This document shows positions 14,803 to 22,691 of a stretch of 35,168 bases of DNA, piece after piece (position 1 is the first letter of the stretch; each line of letters begins with the position of its first letter). Source of the stretch: Dehalococcoidia bacterium (GTDB lineage: Bacteria; Chloroflexota; Dehalococcoidia; SM23-28-2); assembly GCA_020356025.1 (NCBI GenBank), contig CP070630.1:776069-811236 (forward strand). Direction: 5' to 3'. The notes beneath the pieces are model-generated. The model did no database searches, was not told the origin of the DNA, and worked only from the letters and a program-made list of their open reading frames with translations. The position numbers were made by a program, and so were the translations under genes.

Positions 14803-15099
14803 ATGGCGGAGAGGATAGGGCGAAGGTCGAGGCCGGACAGATCGCGCCTGTACGGGGTCGTCATCTGCGGGACTACTCTGGCTATCGCAGCCACTTTGCT
14901 GGAGGGGGTGCGAAGGCGCAGCTACTGGGCGCTGGCTGCCCCTCTTCTGGTGGGTAGCCTGGGGGTTCTTTCGGTGGCCTTCTGGATCGGATGGGTCCTT
15001 GCTATGACGCGGCTACAGGCTCTGACGCCGCAGCCGGATTCGGCTGGCACACCTGCTGGTAGACGGCTTCGGTCTGCAAAGCGGCCTTCCGCCAACTGA
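14803..15099 (+). CDS. Small two-helix membrane protein, hypothetical
   Basis: A 98-residue frame with a basic N-terminus (MAERIGRRSRPDRSRLYG) and two hydrophobic segments, VVICGTTLAIAATLLEG and YWALAAPLLVGSLGVLSVAFWIGWVLAM. Beyond that the tail is Arg-rich and lies antisense to the C-terminus of the convergent glycosyltransferase (98-base overlap). ATG at 14803 has an AGGG upstream. No family recognised. The two clean helices with flanking charges support a real gene, but the long overlap lowers confidence. Confidence 0.5.
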   Translation: MAERIGRRSRPDRSRLYGVVICGTTLAIAATLLEGVRRRSYWALAAPLLVGSLGVLSVAFWIGWVLAMTRLQALTPQPDSAGTPAGRRLRSAKRPSAN

Positions 15100-16282
15100 A
15101 CTTCTCCAGGATCCTCTGCCTGCCCGCGTGCCCCATTCGCCGCCGCAGCTGGGCGTCTCTCATGAGGTTGTCCATGGCCTCGGCCAGGGCGCGGGAATCG
15201 GCTGGCGGCACGAGGATGCCGGTGACGCCGTCCTCCACCACCTCGGGCAGCGCCCCGCCGGAGGTGGCTACTACCGGCAGGCCGCAGGCCATGGCCTCGG
15301 CGGCGGGCAGGCCAAACCCCTCGTACAGGGAAGGGCAGACGCTCATCTGGGCGCGGCAGTAGTGGCGCACCAGTTGGGGCGTGGTAAGGCGCCCGGTGAA
15401 ACGAACGCGGGTGTCCAGGCCGTAGCGGCGCGACAGGCGGGGAACCAGCTTCAGCTGCTGGCGCGGCCGATCGACAAGGATCAGGTGGTAGTCGGTGCTG
15501 TCGCGCAGGTGGCGCAATGCTTGGAGGAGATAGACGGCGCCCTTGTTGCGGTCCTCCGAATTGCCCACGTAGATGATGCTATTGTGCTCCTTTGACATCT
15601 TCAAGGGGCGGAACATCTCAGTGTCGATGCCGTTGTATATCACCTTCATCTGTGCTCTAGGGATGTCGAAGGCGAGTTCCACCATGCCGGCTGAGGCCTC
15701 CGATACGGTGATGATCGCATCCAGGCGGCGGGCGACGAACTCCTGCATGAAGAGAGGGTAGTGGTAGATCACGCGACGGATCTTCTCGATCGAGCCCTCG
15801 GCTTGGGCGACTGCGTTGCGCATGTCCACTGACAAGGGCTGGTGGATGGTGGCCACGAGCGGCACGCCGAAGCTCTTCATCAGCAGCAGGCCGATGCCCA
15901 GGCCCTGGTTGTCGTGAACCAAGTCGAAGGGCTTATGTCGGTGCAGCTCCTGGAACTTGGCCACCGCTCGCAGGCTGAAGGTGAACATCAGGGGCACAAT
16001 GCCGACGCGGGTGGTGGTGAACTCGATCAGGTTCAGCGGATAGAAGAACTCCAGGGGATTGGGCCTGTTCAGGAACTCCTGGCGCGCTTCCAGGTAGCGG
16101 AGCCAGCTAAAGCTCTCCAGGCGGTGTACCTGAACACCCTCGGCCATGATGGGATAGGGAGGACCGGCGATGACGTGCACCTCGTGGCCTAAGTGGGCCA
16201 GTTCGCGGGTCAGGTAATGAAGATAGATGCCCTGCCCGCCAGAGTACATGCTGCCGTGATACATCAGGAAGCAGAGCCTCAC
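15002..16282 (-). CDS. GT4-family glycosyltransferase
   Basis: A 426-residue GT-B enzyme. The N-domain has GGQGIYLHYLTRELAHLGHEVHVIAG, the nucleotide-sugar domain has IYVGNSEDRNKGAVYLLQAL and the family signature YEGFGLPAAEAMACGLPVVAT, whose glutamates bind the donor sugar. It is a retaining transferase expected on the cytoplasmic face of the membrane. GTG at 16282 follows a GGGAGG ribosome site. It is the last gene of the wzm-wzt operon. Donor and acceptor unknown. Confidence 0.92.
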   Translation of the reverse strand: MRLCFLMYHGSMYSGGQGIYLHYLTRELAHLGHEVHVIAGPPYPIMAEGVQVHRLESFSWLRYLEARQEFLNRPNPLEFFYPLNLIEFTTTRVGIVPLMFTFSLRAVAKFQELHRHKPFDLVHDNQGLGIGLLLMKSFGVPLVATIHQPLSVDMRNAVAQAEGSIEKIRRVIYHYPLFMQEFVARRLDAIITVSEASAGMVELAFDIPRAQMKVIYNGIDTEMFRPLKMSKEHNSIIYVGNSEDRNKGAVYLLQALRHLRDSTDYHLILVDRPRQQLKLVPRLSRRYGLDTRVRFTGRLTTPQLVRHYCRAQMSVCPSLYEGFGLPAAEAMACGLPVVATSGGALPEVVEDGVTGILVPPADSRALAEAMDNLMRDAQLRRRMGHAGRQRILEKFSWRKAALQTEAVYQQVCQPNPAAASEPVAAS

Positions 16283-16348
16283 GCTGCCCTCCCGTCAATC
16301 CTGGCGGCCGAACGCCGCTGCGGTCGGCGTGGCGGTGGCCACTCCTTG

Positions 16349-18655
16349 TCAGTGTCCCAAGCGGTGGGAAAGTGGCCAGCTCTGAGAGAAAACATCAGCG
16401 GGCAGTATCCGTCGGCTGCGCACTTTGCCGCTGGCGAATTCCTTTTCCGTAGCCAAATAGACCAACGACGGGAGTTTGGCGGACCATTGCTTCAATAAGA
16501 GGCGTTGGTTCCTGGCCTGAGCCCGCTCTGTGGCGCTCTGATTCTTGCCCATCGATATCCCATGGTGGTGTATAACAACGCTTCCACGATGTAGGACCAA
16601 GCCATACCCTTGCTCTTTGATCCGAAGACACATGTCGGTATCCTCATAGTATCCGCGCCGGTAGTCCTCGCGGAATCCGACCAGTTCGCTGCGCCCAAGG
16701 AGGCAAGCTGCCGTCAGCGTATCCACCTCCACCGGTCTTTCGTCCTCCCCAGGGCGTCCACCGATGTTGACGTGGTACGGCAGGAGGTCCTTTGCAAGAA
16801 ACATCTTCCCATCATGCTGAATCCGACCGTCCGGGTACAAAAGGCGTGACCCGACAGCACCAACTTCGGGATGCAGGTCTAGCATCTCAACCAACGGCTC
16901 CAGCCACCCCGGCGTAAGCTCCATATCGTCATTGAGGAAGAGAACGTATGGCCTTGTGGCGAGGCGCAGACCCTGATTATTGAATGCGGCAAAGCCACGA
17001 TTTGCCTTGTTGTTGACTATCTTCAGGTGGGGATAGTTGAGAGATTGCAGAAGGATGTTCGTCCCATCCTCACTAGCGTTGTTCACTATGATGAGCTCAA
17101 ATCCAGGTGGCGTGTCGCGAAAGAGAGTGTCTAGCGTCCCCCTCAGATATTGGCAATTGTTGTGAGTACCGATGATAATGGATACCTTCTCCGACTTAGC
17201 TACCGTGGACAGCAGCTTATCCTTCATCACCTCATCACTGAAGTCATAGGAGCGTCGGCTGGCTTGTTGAGAGAGCTTCTTCCAGAGGGCAGGTTGTGTC
17301 GCCACTTCCCACGTTAGGTTCACAAGCTCCTCAACTGAACTGAAGAGAAAACCATGCTCTCCGTGGGTCACAATCTCCGGCGGTCCTCCAGAGTTGAAGA
17401 CGATCGGGACCGCTCCGGCGGCCATCCCCTCTAGAATAGTCAGCCCGAAGTGTTCCTGAGCCGCCGGTTCCGACAGCGACAATCCTGTAGCATGCCAGTA
17501 GATCGAAGCCCTCGAATACAGGTCACGTAGCTCTGCGGCCGATAGGTTGGGCCTGATGTCAATGGGGGAGCCGCTGGCATGGCGGGCAAGATGGGAAGCG
17601 TACACCGCCTCGCCCTCATCCAAAGTAGCTCCCACGAGAACCAGGCGCCATCCTTCGAGCCCTCGACTGCACAACCGCTTAAACGCCTGTATCATCGCCA
17701 AATGAGCCTTGTCTGCAAACGCGGAAGGGAGCGTGAAACGGCTGACGTGTAGGATCATAGGCTCCTTTATGCCGGGGGGTAGCTCGTCAGGAGCGATGGA
17801 GGGGTAGATCACCATCACGTCCTGAGTTCCGTAACGCTCTCTAACGTGGGAAGCGGTGTAGTTGCTGTTGGCGATGTGCGTGATACCGCTGCCATCCTGA
17901 GCAACGAAGGGGAAGAACACTATGTTGAAGCTTTTCGGCGTTCTGGCAAGCACGATGCTCTCATTGGCCGCCGAGAGCCAGATATCGTAGTTGTCCTCCG
18001 CACCCGCAGCGTACCTCTTAACTTCAACGGTTCCGATATCGATGTTCAAATTCTGCCGGTACCATCGCTTGTCTCGCAGAGGTGTCCCAGGAGGAAGCAG
18101 CAGGTCCACGTCGTAGAAGTCGGAGAGAGCCAGCAGGAACTTCAGCACATGCACCGCGCCTCCTCCCACTGACCAGGAATGCTCGCCGTAGCAGCCTACT
18201 CGTAGCTTCTGCACTCGCGGTGCCGCGAAGATCGATTTCTCCGCCCGAGGCGCCGGACGGCCGCGCACTACTCGCGTTGCCCAGTGCAGCGGCTGCTTTA
18301 TTAGCCTACTGGGCGGGGTACTCAGAGCCGAATACGTCCACTTCACTATTCGGATCGCCACGCGGTAGCGTAAGCTACCGGGTGGCGCGAAAAACCAAAC
18401 CAACGACCGGATGCTCTGGACCAGCCGCCAGCTCGTCGAGCTCTCGACGTCTTTTAGGCGGCGCCGCAGGCTCTCGATCTCTTCTTGCCTAAGCCGTATT
18501 CCCCGTCGAAGCCGGGTCAGTTCCGCGCGACTCACATCGCGGGAATCTGTCCTCGGCCGGTCTTTGGAGGCCTGGGAATCCGCCGCCGGCTGCCGGGTAG
18601 AATCAGGTGAGTTGGCGTGGCCTGGGAGCGAACGCCGCTGCTGAGGCATAGACAT
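16349..18655 (-). CDS. Dual-domain glycosyltransferase: coiled coil + GT4-like + GT2
   Basis: A 768-residue protein. Residues about 1-75 are hydrophilic and end in a heptad-rich coiled coil (RLRRGIRLRQEEIESLRRRLKDVE). A conserved-looking module follows (STSWRLVQSIRSL, FAPPGSLRYRVAIR). Residues about 150-480 form a GT4-like domain with ILHVSRFTLPSA and EHFGLTILEGMAAGAVPIVF. Residues about 490-740 are a GT2 domain with SIIIGTHNN, NNASEDGT, LFLNDDMELTPGW and YYEDTDMCLRIKEQGYG. Two transferases in one chain suggest it adds two sugars or builds a repeat. ATG at 18655 follows AGGGGG. It begins 11 bases after the coiled-coil methyltransferase gene. Confidence 0.9.
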   Translation of the reverse strand: MSMPQQRRSLPGHANSPDSTRQPAADSQASKDRPRTDSRDVSRAELTRLRRGIRLRQEEIESLRRRLKDVESSTSWRLVQSIRSLVWFFAPPGSLRYRVAIRIVKWTYSALSTPPSRLIKQPLHWATRVVRGRPAPRAEKSIFAAPRVQKLRVGCYGEHSWSVGGGAVHVLKFLLALSDFYDVDLLLPPGTPLRDKRWYRQNLNIDIGTVEVKRYAAGAEDNYDIWLSAANESIVLARTPKSFNIVFFPFVAQDGSGITHIANSNYTASHVRERYGTQDVMVIYPSIAPDELPPGIKEPMILHVSRFTLPSAFADKAHLAMIQAFKRLCSRGLEGWRLVLVGATLDEGEAVYASHLARHASGSPIDIRPNLSAAELRDLYSRASIYWHATGLSLSEPAAQEHFGLTILEGMAAGAVPIVFNSGGPPEIVTHGEHGFLFSSVEELVNLTWEVATQPALWKKLSQQASRRSYDFSDEVMKDKLLSTVAKSEKVSIIIGTHNNCQYLRGTLDTLFRDTPPGFELIIVNNASEDGTNILLQSLNYPHLKIVNNKANRGFAAFNNQGLRLATRPYVLFLNDDMELTPGWLEPLVEMLDLHPEVGAVGSRLLYPDGRIQHDGKMFLAKDLLPYHVNIGGRPGEDERPVEVDTLTAACLLGRSELVGFREDYRRGYYEDTDMCLRIKEQGYGLVLHRGSVVIHHHGISMGKNQSATERAQARNQRLLLKQWSAKLPSLVYLATEKEFASGKVRSRRILPADVFSQSWPLSHRLGH

Positions 18656-18666
18656 ATCCCCCTAGG

Positions 18667-19761
18667 CTACCGCTGTGGCCTCCGTGGGCGGGGCAGATAT
18701 CCGAATTGCTGCACAATGGCCTCCAACCCTTGTACGAACCTTCGATACGTACGGCTCCTCAGTGAGTTCGGCGGGAACAGCCGGCGTATCCCCCGCCGGT
18801 ACCTCTCCAAAAGGCGATAGCCGAAGGACCGTTGAAGAGATCCCATTTGTCGCCAGATGTCCTGGTAGGCTTCCCTCAACTCCATGATGGCGGCGTCCTT
18901 TTCCGCCAGTGACACATCACGCTCGGCGAGGTCAGCGTCGCGCTGGGCTAGCGTAGCCGCCCCCTCAGATAGGTCGGTCTTGAGCCTTTCGATCTCCGCA
19001 TCACGTTGAGCTATCTCTTGAAGATAGTAACGCATCTCGTAGAGACTCGTCAGTACCACTTCTTGACCTGCCTCGGGTAAACGTGCGTCAGAACACAGAC
19101 TCACCAAGTATAGTGTTTCTGATGGCGATTTGCCGACAGCTTTGAAGATGCTTGGCTGCCTCCCCAACGGCTTATCGGCTCCTTCCATCTCCTCGGGAAA
19201 GAAGACGGTGCTCGCTATCCAGTCATCTTGTGAGAGGGTCTCTACATATTGGAAATAGCCCGTCAGGGTTTGCTCAAACTCGGCGAACGTAAACTCCTTT
19301 GTATGAAACGGGTTTCCCTCCACGTAGACGTCCCTATTGGGAGTGGAAACGATGCACAAGCCGTCCTGGCGCAGAGCGCGCTTCACTTCGGCCAAGAAAC
19401 GCTGATAATCAGGGACGTGCTCGATTGTTTCAAAGGATACGACGACGTCAAATTGGCTACTCCGAACAGGCAGCGATTCGGCATCTCCCACCACATAGGC
19501 TGGTTGGTACCTGGAATGGTGCTTCTTTCCGTATTTCACCGCTTCCGGTGACCGATCTATGGCCACAACTTCGGCTGCCCCAGCCGACTTCAAGATATCG
19601 GCTCCGTAGCCAACTCCGCTGGCCACATCCAGGACTCGCTTGCCTCTGACGAACCGAGTAGCGAACAGATAGCGGACAATGTGTTCGGCATAGACCACCG
19701 CTTCGTGGTGAGAAGCAGGTATCATCCGCTCGCCAGCGTCGGGTAGTCCTACTTCACGCAT
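18667..19761 (-). CDS. SAM methyltransferase with C-terminal coiled coil
   Basis: A 364-residue protein. Residues about 40-175 are a class I methyltransferase domain with RVLDVASGVGYGADIL (motif I), VVAIDRSPEAV, DAESLPVRSSQFDVVVSFETIEHV and LCIVSTPNRDVY. Residues about 240-300 form a coiled coil with AQRDAEIERLKTDL and three near-repeats of (A)QRDADLAERDVSLAEKDA. The tail SFGYRLLERYRRGIRRLFPP and NSLRSRTYRRF is basic. Domain order resembles O-antigen methyltransferases such as WbdD, where a methyl cap plus a coiled coil sets chain length in ABC-transporter-exported glycans; no kinase domain is seen here. Gene order with wzm/wzt supports a glycan-capping role, which is inference. Confidence 0.85.
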   Translation of the reverse strand: MREVGLPDAGERMIPASHHEAVVYAEHIVRYLFATRFVRGKRVLDVASGVGYGADILKSAGAAEVVAIDRSPEAVKYGKKHHSRYQPAYVVGDAESLPVRSSQFDVVVSFETIEHVPDYQRFLAEVKRALRQDGLCIVSTPNRDVYVEGNPFHTKEFTFAEFEQTLTGYFQYVETLSQDDWIASTVFFPEEMEGADKPLGRQPSIFKAVGKSPSETLYLVSLCSDARLPEAGQEVVLTSLYEMRYYLQEIAQRDAEIERLKTDLSEGAATLAQRDADLAERDVSLAEKDAAIMELREAYQDIWRQMGSLQRSFGYRLLERYRRGIRRLFPPNSLRSRTYRRFVQGLEAIVQQFGYLPRPRRPQR

Positions 19762-19859
19762 CTCCGGCTTCCTCTAGTCTCTGGCGTCACAGACTGTCCG
19801 AACCGTCCCTTCGTCTGGATGAGTTCAGTGGGGCAGAAGACCGGCTTGGCCATCGTTCG

Positions 19860-20657
19860 CTAGGAATCGCCCCCATCCGTCGGGCCTGCTGAGAACTCGA
19901 AGTGGCTCGACAGGTATTCGTCCACTACCTCCTGCGGCTCCCCCTCGACGGCGATGACCCCGTGGTTGAGGAGGACAGCCCGGTCGCAGAAGCGTTTCAC
20001 GCTCTCCAGGTCGTGCGTGACCAGGACTATGGTCACCTGCTCCTGACGCAGCTTCTCGATGTGGTCGAAGCACTTTCGCTGGAATTCGGCGTCGCCCACC
20101 GCTAGCACTTCGTCGACGAGCAGGATCTCCGGCCTAACGTGGACGGCCACGGCGAAGCCCAGGCGCACGTACATTCCGGACGAATAGGTGCGCATGGGCT
20201 GGTCGATGAAGTTCCCCAGCTCCGAGAACTCCACAATCTCCGGTAGCTTCTCCTGGGCCTCCTTATGTGACAGGCCCAGGAGAACGGCGTTGAGCACGGC
20301 ATTCTCCCGCCCGCTGATCTGAGGATGGAAACCAGCCCCCAGCTCCAGTAGGGGCGAGACGCGCCCCCGCACCGTGAGCTTTCCCTTCGTCAGAGGCGCA
20401 AGGCGGGAGACGATGCGCAGCAGGGTGCTCTTGCCGGCGCCGTTGGGGCCGATGATCCCCACACTCTCGCCCCGGCGGACCGTAAGAGAGACGTCCCTCA
20501 GCGCCCAGAAGGGCTGCCTGGCTCGGCTGTCCTTCAAGAAGGTCGGCAGGTGCAGAATGGCCTTCTTCAACTCCCTCACGCGCTGCGGGTAGAGGTAATA
20601 GCGCTTGGAGACGTTGTCCAGGGTGATGACCTCTTGGCCGTTATAGGGCGACTTCAA
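19860..20657 (-). CDS. wzt: Wzt-type ABC transporter ATPase for polysaccharide export
   Basis: A 265-residue ATPase with Walker A GPNGAGKST, a Q-loop region, signature YSSGMYVRLGFA, Walker B EILLVDEVLAVGD and the H-loop VTHDLE. The N-terminal LDNVSKRYYLYPQRVRELKKAIL is typical of the polysaccharide/teichoic acid export (Wzt/TagH) family. There is no C-terminal carbohydrate-binding domain, so it belongs to the short type that does not recognise a modified chain end. TTG at 20657 overlaps the wzm end by 17 bases. Confidence 0.94.
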   Translation of the reverse strand: MKSPYNGQEVITLDNVSKRYYLYPQRVRELKKAILHLPTFLKDSRARQPFWALRDVSLTVRRGESVGIIGPNGAGKSTLLRIVSRLAPLTKGKLTVRGRVSPLLELGAGFHPQISGRENAVLNAVLLGLSHKEAQEKLPEIVEFSELGNFIDQPMRTYSSGMYVRLGFAVAVHVRPEILLVDEVLAVGDAEFQRKCFDHIEKLRQEQVTIVLVTHDLESVKRFCDRAVLLNHGVIAVEGEPQEVVDEYLSSHFEFSAGPTDGGDS

Positions 20658-21450
20658 ACTGTCCCTCGAGAGTCTTGAATGCGATGCTGCCGGCCACCAG
20701 AGCGATGCCGGCGAAGAGTAGGGCCGGCCAGATGTCTACGCCAGGAAGTTGGTCGTACAGAAACAGGTCTCGCCAGGCCTGAATGAGCGAGGCCATCGGG
20801 TTGAGATATATGACTGACCCGATCCTCTCCTTCACCAGGGAGAGCGGATACAGAATAGGGGTGAGGTACAACCAAAGGAGCATCAGGACCTCCACCAAGT
20901 GCTCTAGGTCGCGCAGGAAGACGTTGAAGGAGGCCACCAACAGGACGGCCCCAGCTAGCATCAGAAGCTGGATGGCCATGAGCAGGGGCACGCCGAGCAG
21001 CCACTCCGGGCCGGGGCTAAAATCCGCAGCCAACAGAAGCAGCGCCAGTATCGGAATCGAGAGGAGAAAGTGGATAAGCTGGCTGGTAATGGCCGAGAAA
21101 GGCAAGACGAAACGGGGGAAGTAGACCTTCTTGAGCAGGGCGGCGTTATTGGAGAAGGAGCCAGCGGAGAACTGGACCGAGGACTGGAACCAGGTCCAGG
21201 GGAACAAAGCCGACAGCAGGAACAGGACATAGGGAGCGTCTCCTACGTCTATCCGCAGCACCTTACTCAGGGCGAAGGAGAAGACCAGCGCCAGGAGTAG
21301 GGGCTTGGCAAGGGTCCACAGGAAGCCCAGGATGGTACCCTCATAGCGCAGCTTCACATCTCGCGCAGTTAGGAGCAGCAATAGCTCCCAGGTGCGGGCT
21401 AGCTGGGACAGATCGAAACCGCGCGGCGCAGCCACAGACACTGCTCGCAC
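20641..21450 (-). CDS. wzm: Wzm-type ABC-2 polysaccharide export permease
   Basis: A 269-residue permease with an amphipathic N-terminus followed by six predicted helices. The block LTARDVKLRYEGTILGFLWTLAKPLLLALVF and the C-terminal YLNPMASLIQAWRDLFLYDQLP are hallmarks of Wzm/TagG ABC-2 permeases, which carry lipid-linked glycan across the cytoplasmic membrane with Wzt. GTG at 21450 follows GGAGGG eight bases upstream. It opens the minus-strand operon, divergent from rmlA. Confidence 0.94.
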   Translation of the reverse strand: MRAVSVAAPRGFDLSQLARTWELLLLLTARDVKLRYEGTILGFLWTLAKPLLLALVFSFALSKVLRIDVGDAPYVLFLLSALFPWTWFQSSVQFSAGSFSNNAALLKKVYFPRFVLPFSAITSQLIHFLLSIPILALLLLAADFSPGPEWLLGVPLLMAIQLLMLAGAVLLVASFNVFLRDLEHLVEVLMLLWLYLTPILYPLSLVKERIGSVIYLNPMASLIQAWRDLFLYDQLPGVDIWPALLFAGIALVAGSIAFKTLEGQFEVAL

Positions 21451-21482
21451 AGAATTCCCTCCAAAACCGTCACAATTCCAGA

Positions 21483-21584
21483 CCGTAGCCTAGCAGGCCA
21501 GAAGTCACAAATCAAGGAACGACCGGCCGTCTCCAGGCTCGGTTGCGTTCGATACTAGGGGAAGGTAGAATACCCGTAGCCTAG
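21483..21584. repeat. Repeated 11-bp CCGTAGCCTAG sites in the wzm-rmlA divergent region
   Basis: CCGTAGCCTAG occurs at 21483-21493 and 21574-21584, each followed shortly by AGGCC (after one and three bases). One copy lies where a wzm -10 would be, the other just after the rmlA -10. A second repeat, GTCACAA, is at 21469-21475 and 21504-21510. The placement suggests a shared regulator of both operons. Confidence 0.45.
21543..21571 (+). promoter_or_regulatory. Candidate promoter of the rml operon
   Basis: TTGCGT (21543-21548), a 17-base spacer and TAGAAT (21566-21571). Expected transcript start about 20 bases upstream of the rmlA ATG. Confidence 0.55.
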
Positions 21585-21599
21585 TTCAGGCCGAGGTCT

Positions 21600-22682
21600 A
21601 TGGCAAAGGACAAGCTCAAGGGCCTCATCCTCAGCGGCGGCAAAGGCGAACGTTTGCGCCCCTTCACTTATTCCGGCGCCAAGCAGCTGGTGCCTATCGC
21701 TAACAAGCCTGTCCTCTTCTACGCCATCGAGGACCTGGTGGGCTGCGGCATCACCGACATCGGCATCGTGGTAGGCGATACGCGGGCGCATGTGGAGGAA
21801 GCGGTGGACGACGGCAATCGCTTCGGTGCCAGGGTGACCTACATCCAGCAGGAGGCCCCTCTGGGCATCGCCCACGCTGTGAAGATCGCCGCCGATTTCC
21901 TGGCTGGCCATCCCTTCGTCCTCTACCTGGGCGACAACCTGGTGCTGGGCGGTGTAGCCCCCTTCGTGGAGCGCTTTCGGAGCGACTCCAGTAACTGCCA
22001 GATTCTTCTGAGACGGGTGGACACGCCTCAGAGCTTCGGTGTGGCTGAGTTGGTGGATGGCAGGGTGGCGCGGGTGGTGGAGAAGCCACGCCAACCGCCC
22101 AGTGATCTGGCGGTCATCGGCGTCTACATCTTCGACCAGCATGTGTTCGAGGCGGTGCAGCAGCTACGGCCTTCGGCGCGGGGCGAGCTGGAGATCACGG
22201 ACACCATCCAGTATCTTATCGACAAAGGGCTGTCCGTCCAGGCTCAGGAGCTAGACCGATACTGGATGGACACCGGCAAGATGGGCGATATCTTAGAGGC
22301 TAACGCGGTCGTCCTCGATGCTTTGCCAGCGCGGAGGGAGGGCAGCATCGACAGCGCCTCGCGGGTGCGGGGCAAGGTGATCCTCGAGCACGGCGTCCAG
22401 GTGACCAACAGCGTCCTGGAGGGCCCACTCATCATTGGTGAGGAGAGCCGGATCGTCGATTCGCAAATAGGGCCCCGCACGTCCATCTATCATCACTGCC
22501 AGGTGGAGGGCAGCCGCATCGCCAACAGCGTGGTGATGGAGCACACACTGATCGAGCGCGTGAGCTACCGGATCGAGGACAGCCTCATCGGTCGCTATGT
22601 GGAACTGAGAGGGGAGGGTGGGGCGGAGGAGCGCCGTTGCGTCCTCACCCTGGGCGACCACAGCCAGATTACGGCGGCTTAA
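21600..22682 (+). CDS. rmlA: Glucose-1-phosphate thymidylyltransferase, long form
   Basis: A 360-residue nucleotidyltransferase that makes dTDP-glucose from glucose-1-phosphate and dTTP, the first step to dTDP-rhamnose. The N-terminal domain has the signature LILSGGKGERLRPFTYSGAKQLVP and the active-site YLGDNLV. Residues about 240-350 form a left-handed beta-helix (VTNSVLEGPLIIGEESRIVDSQIGP), present in the long archaeal/actinobacterial-type enzymes and absent from the short RmlA. ATG at 21600 follows GAGG. It is first of the seven-gene plus-strand operon. Confidence 0.95.
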   Translation: MAKDKLKGLILSGGKGERLRPFTYSGAKQLVPIANKPVLFYAIEDLVGCGITDIGIVVGDTRAHVEEAVDDGNRFGARVTYIQQEAPLGIAHAVKIAADFLAGHPFVLYLGDNLVLGGVAPFVERFRSDSSNCQILLRRVDTPQSFGVAELVDGRVARVVEKPRQPPSDLAVIGVYIFDQHVFEAVQQLRPSARGELEITDTIQYLIDKGLSVQAQELDRYWMDTGKMGDILEANAVVLDALPARREGSIDSASRVRGKVILEHGVQVTNSVLEGPLIIGEESRIVDSQIGPRTSIYHHCQVEGSRIANSVVMEHTLIERVSYRIEDSLIGRYVELRGEGGAEERRCVLTLGDHSQITAA

Positions 22683-22691
22683 GGGCTTCTC

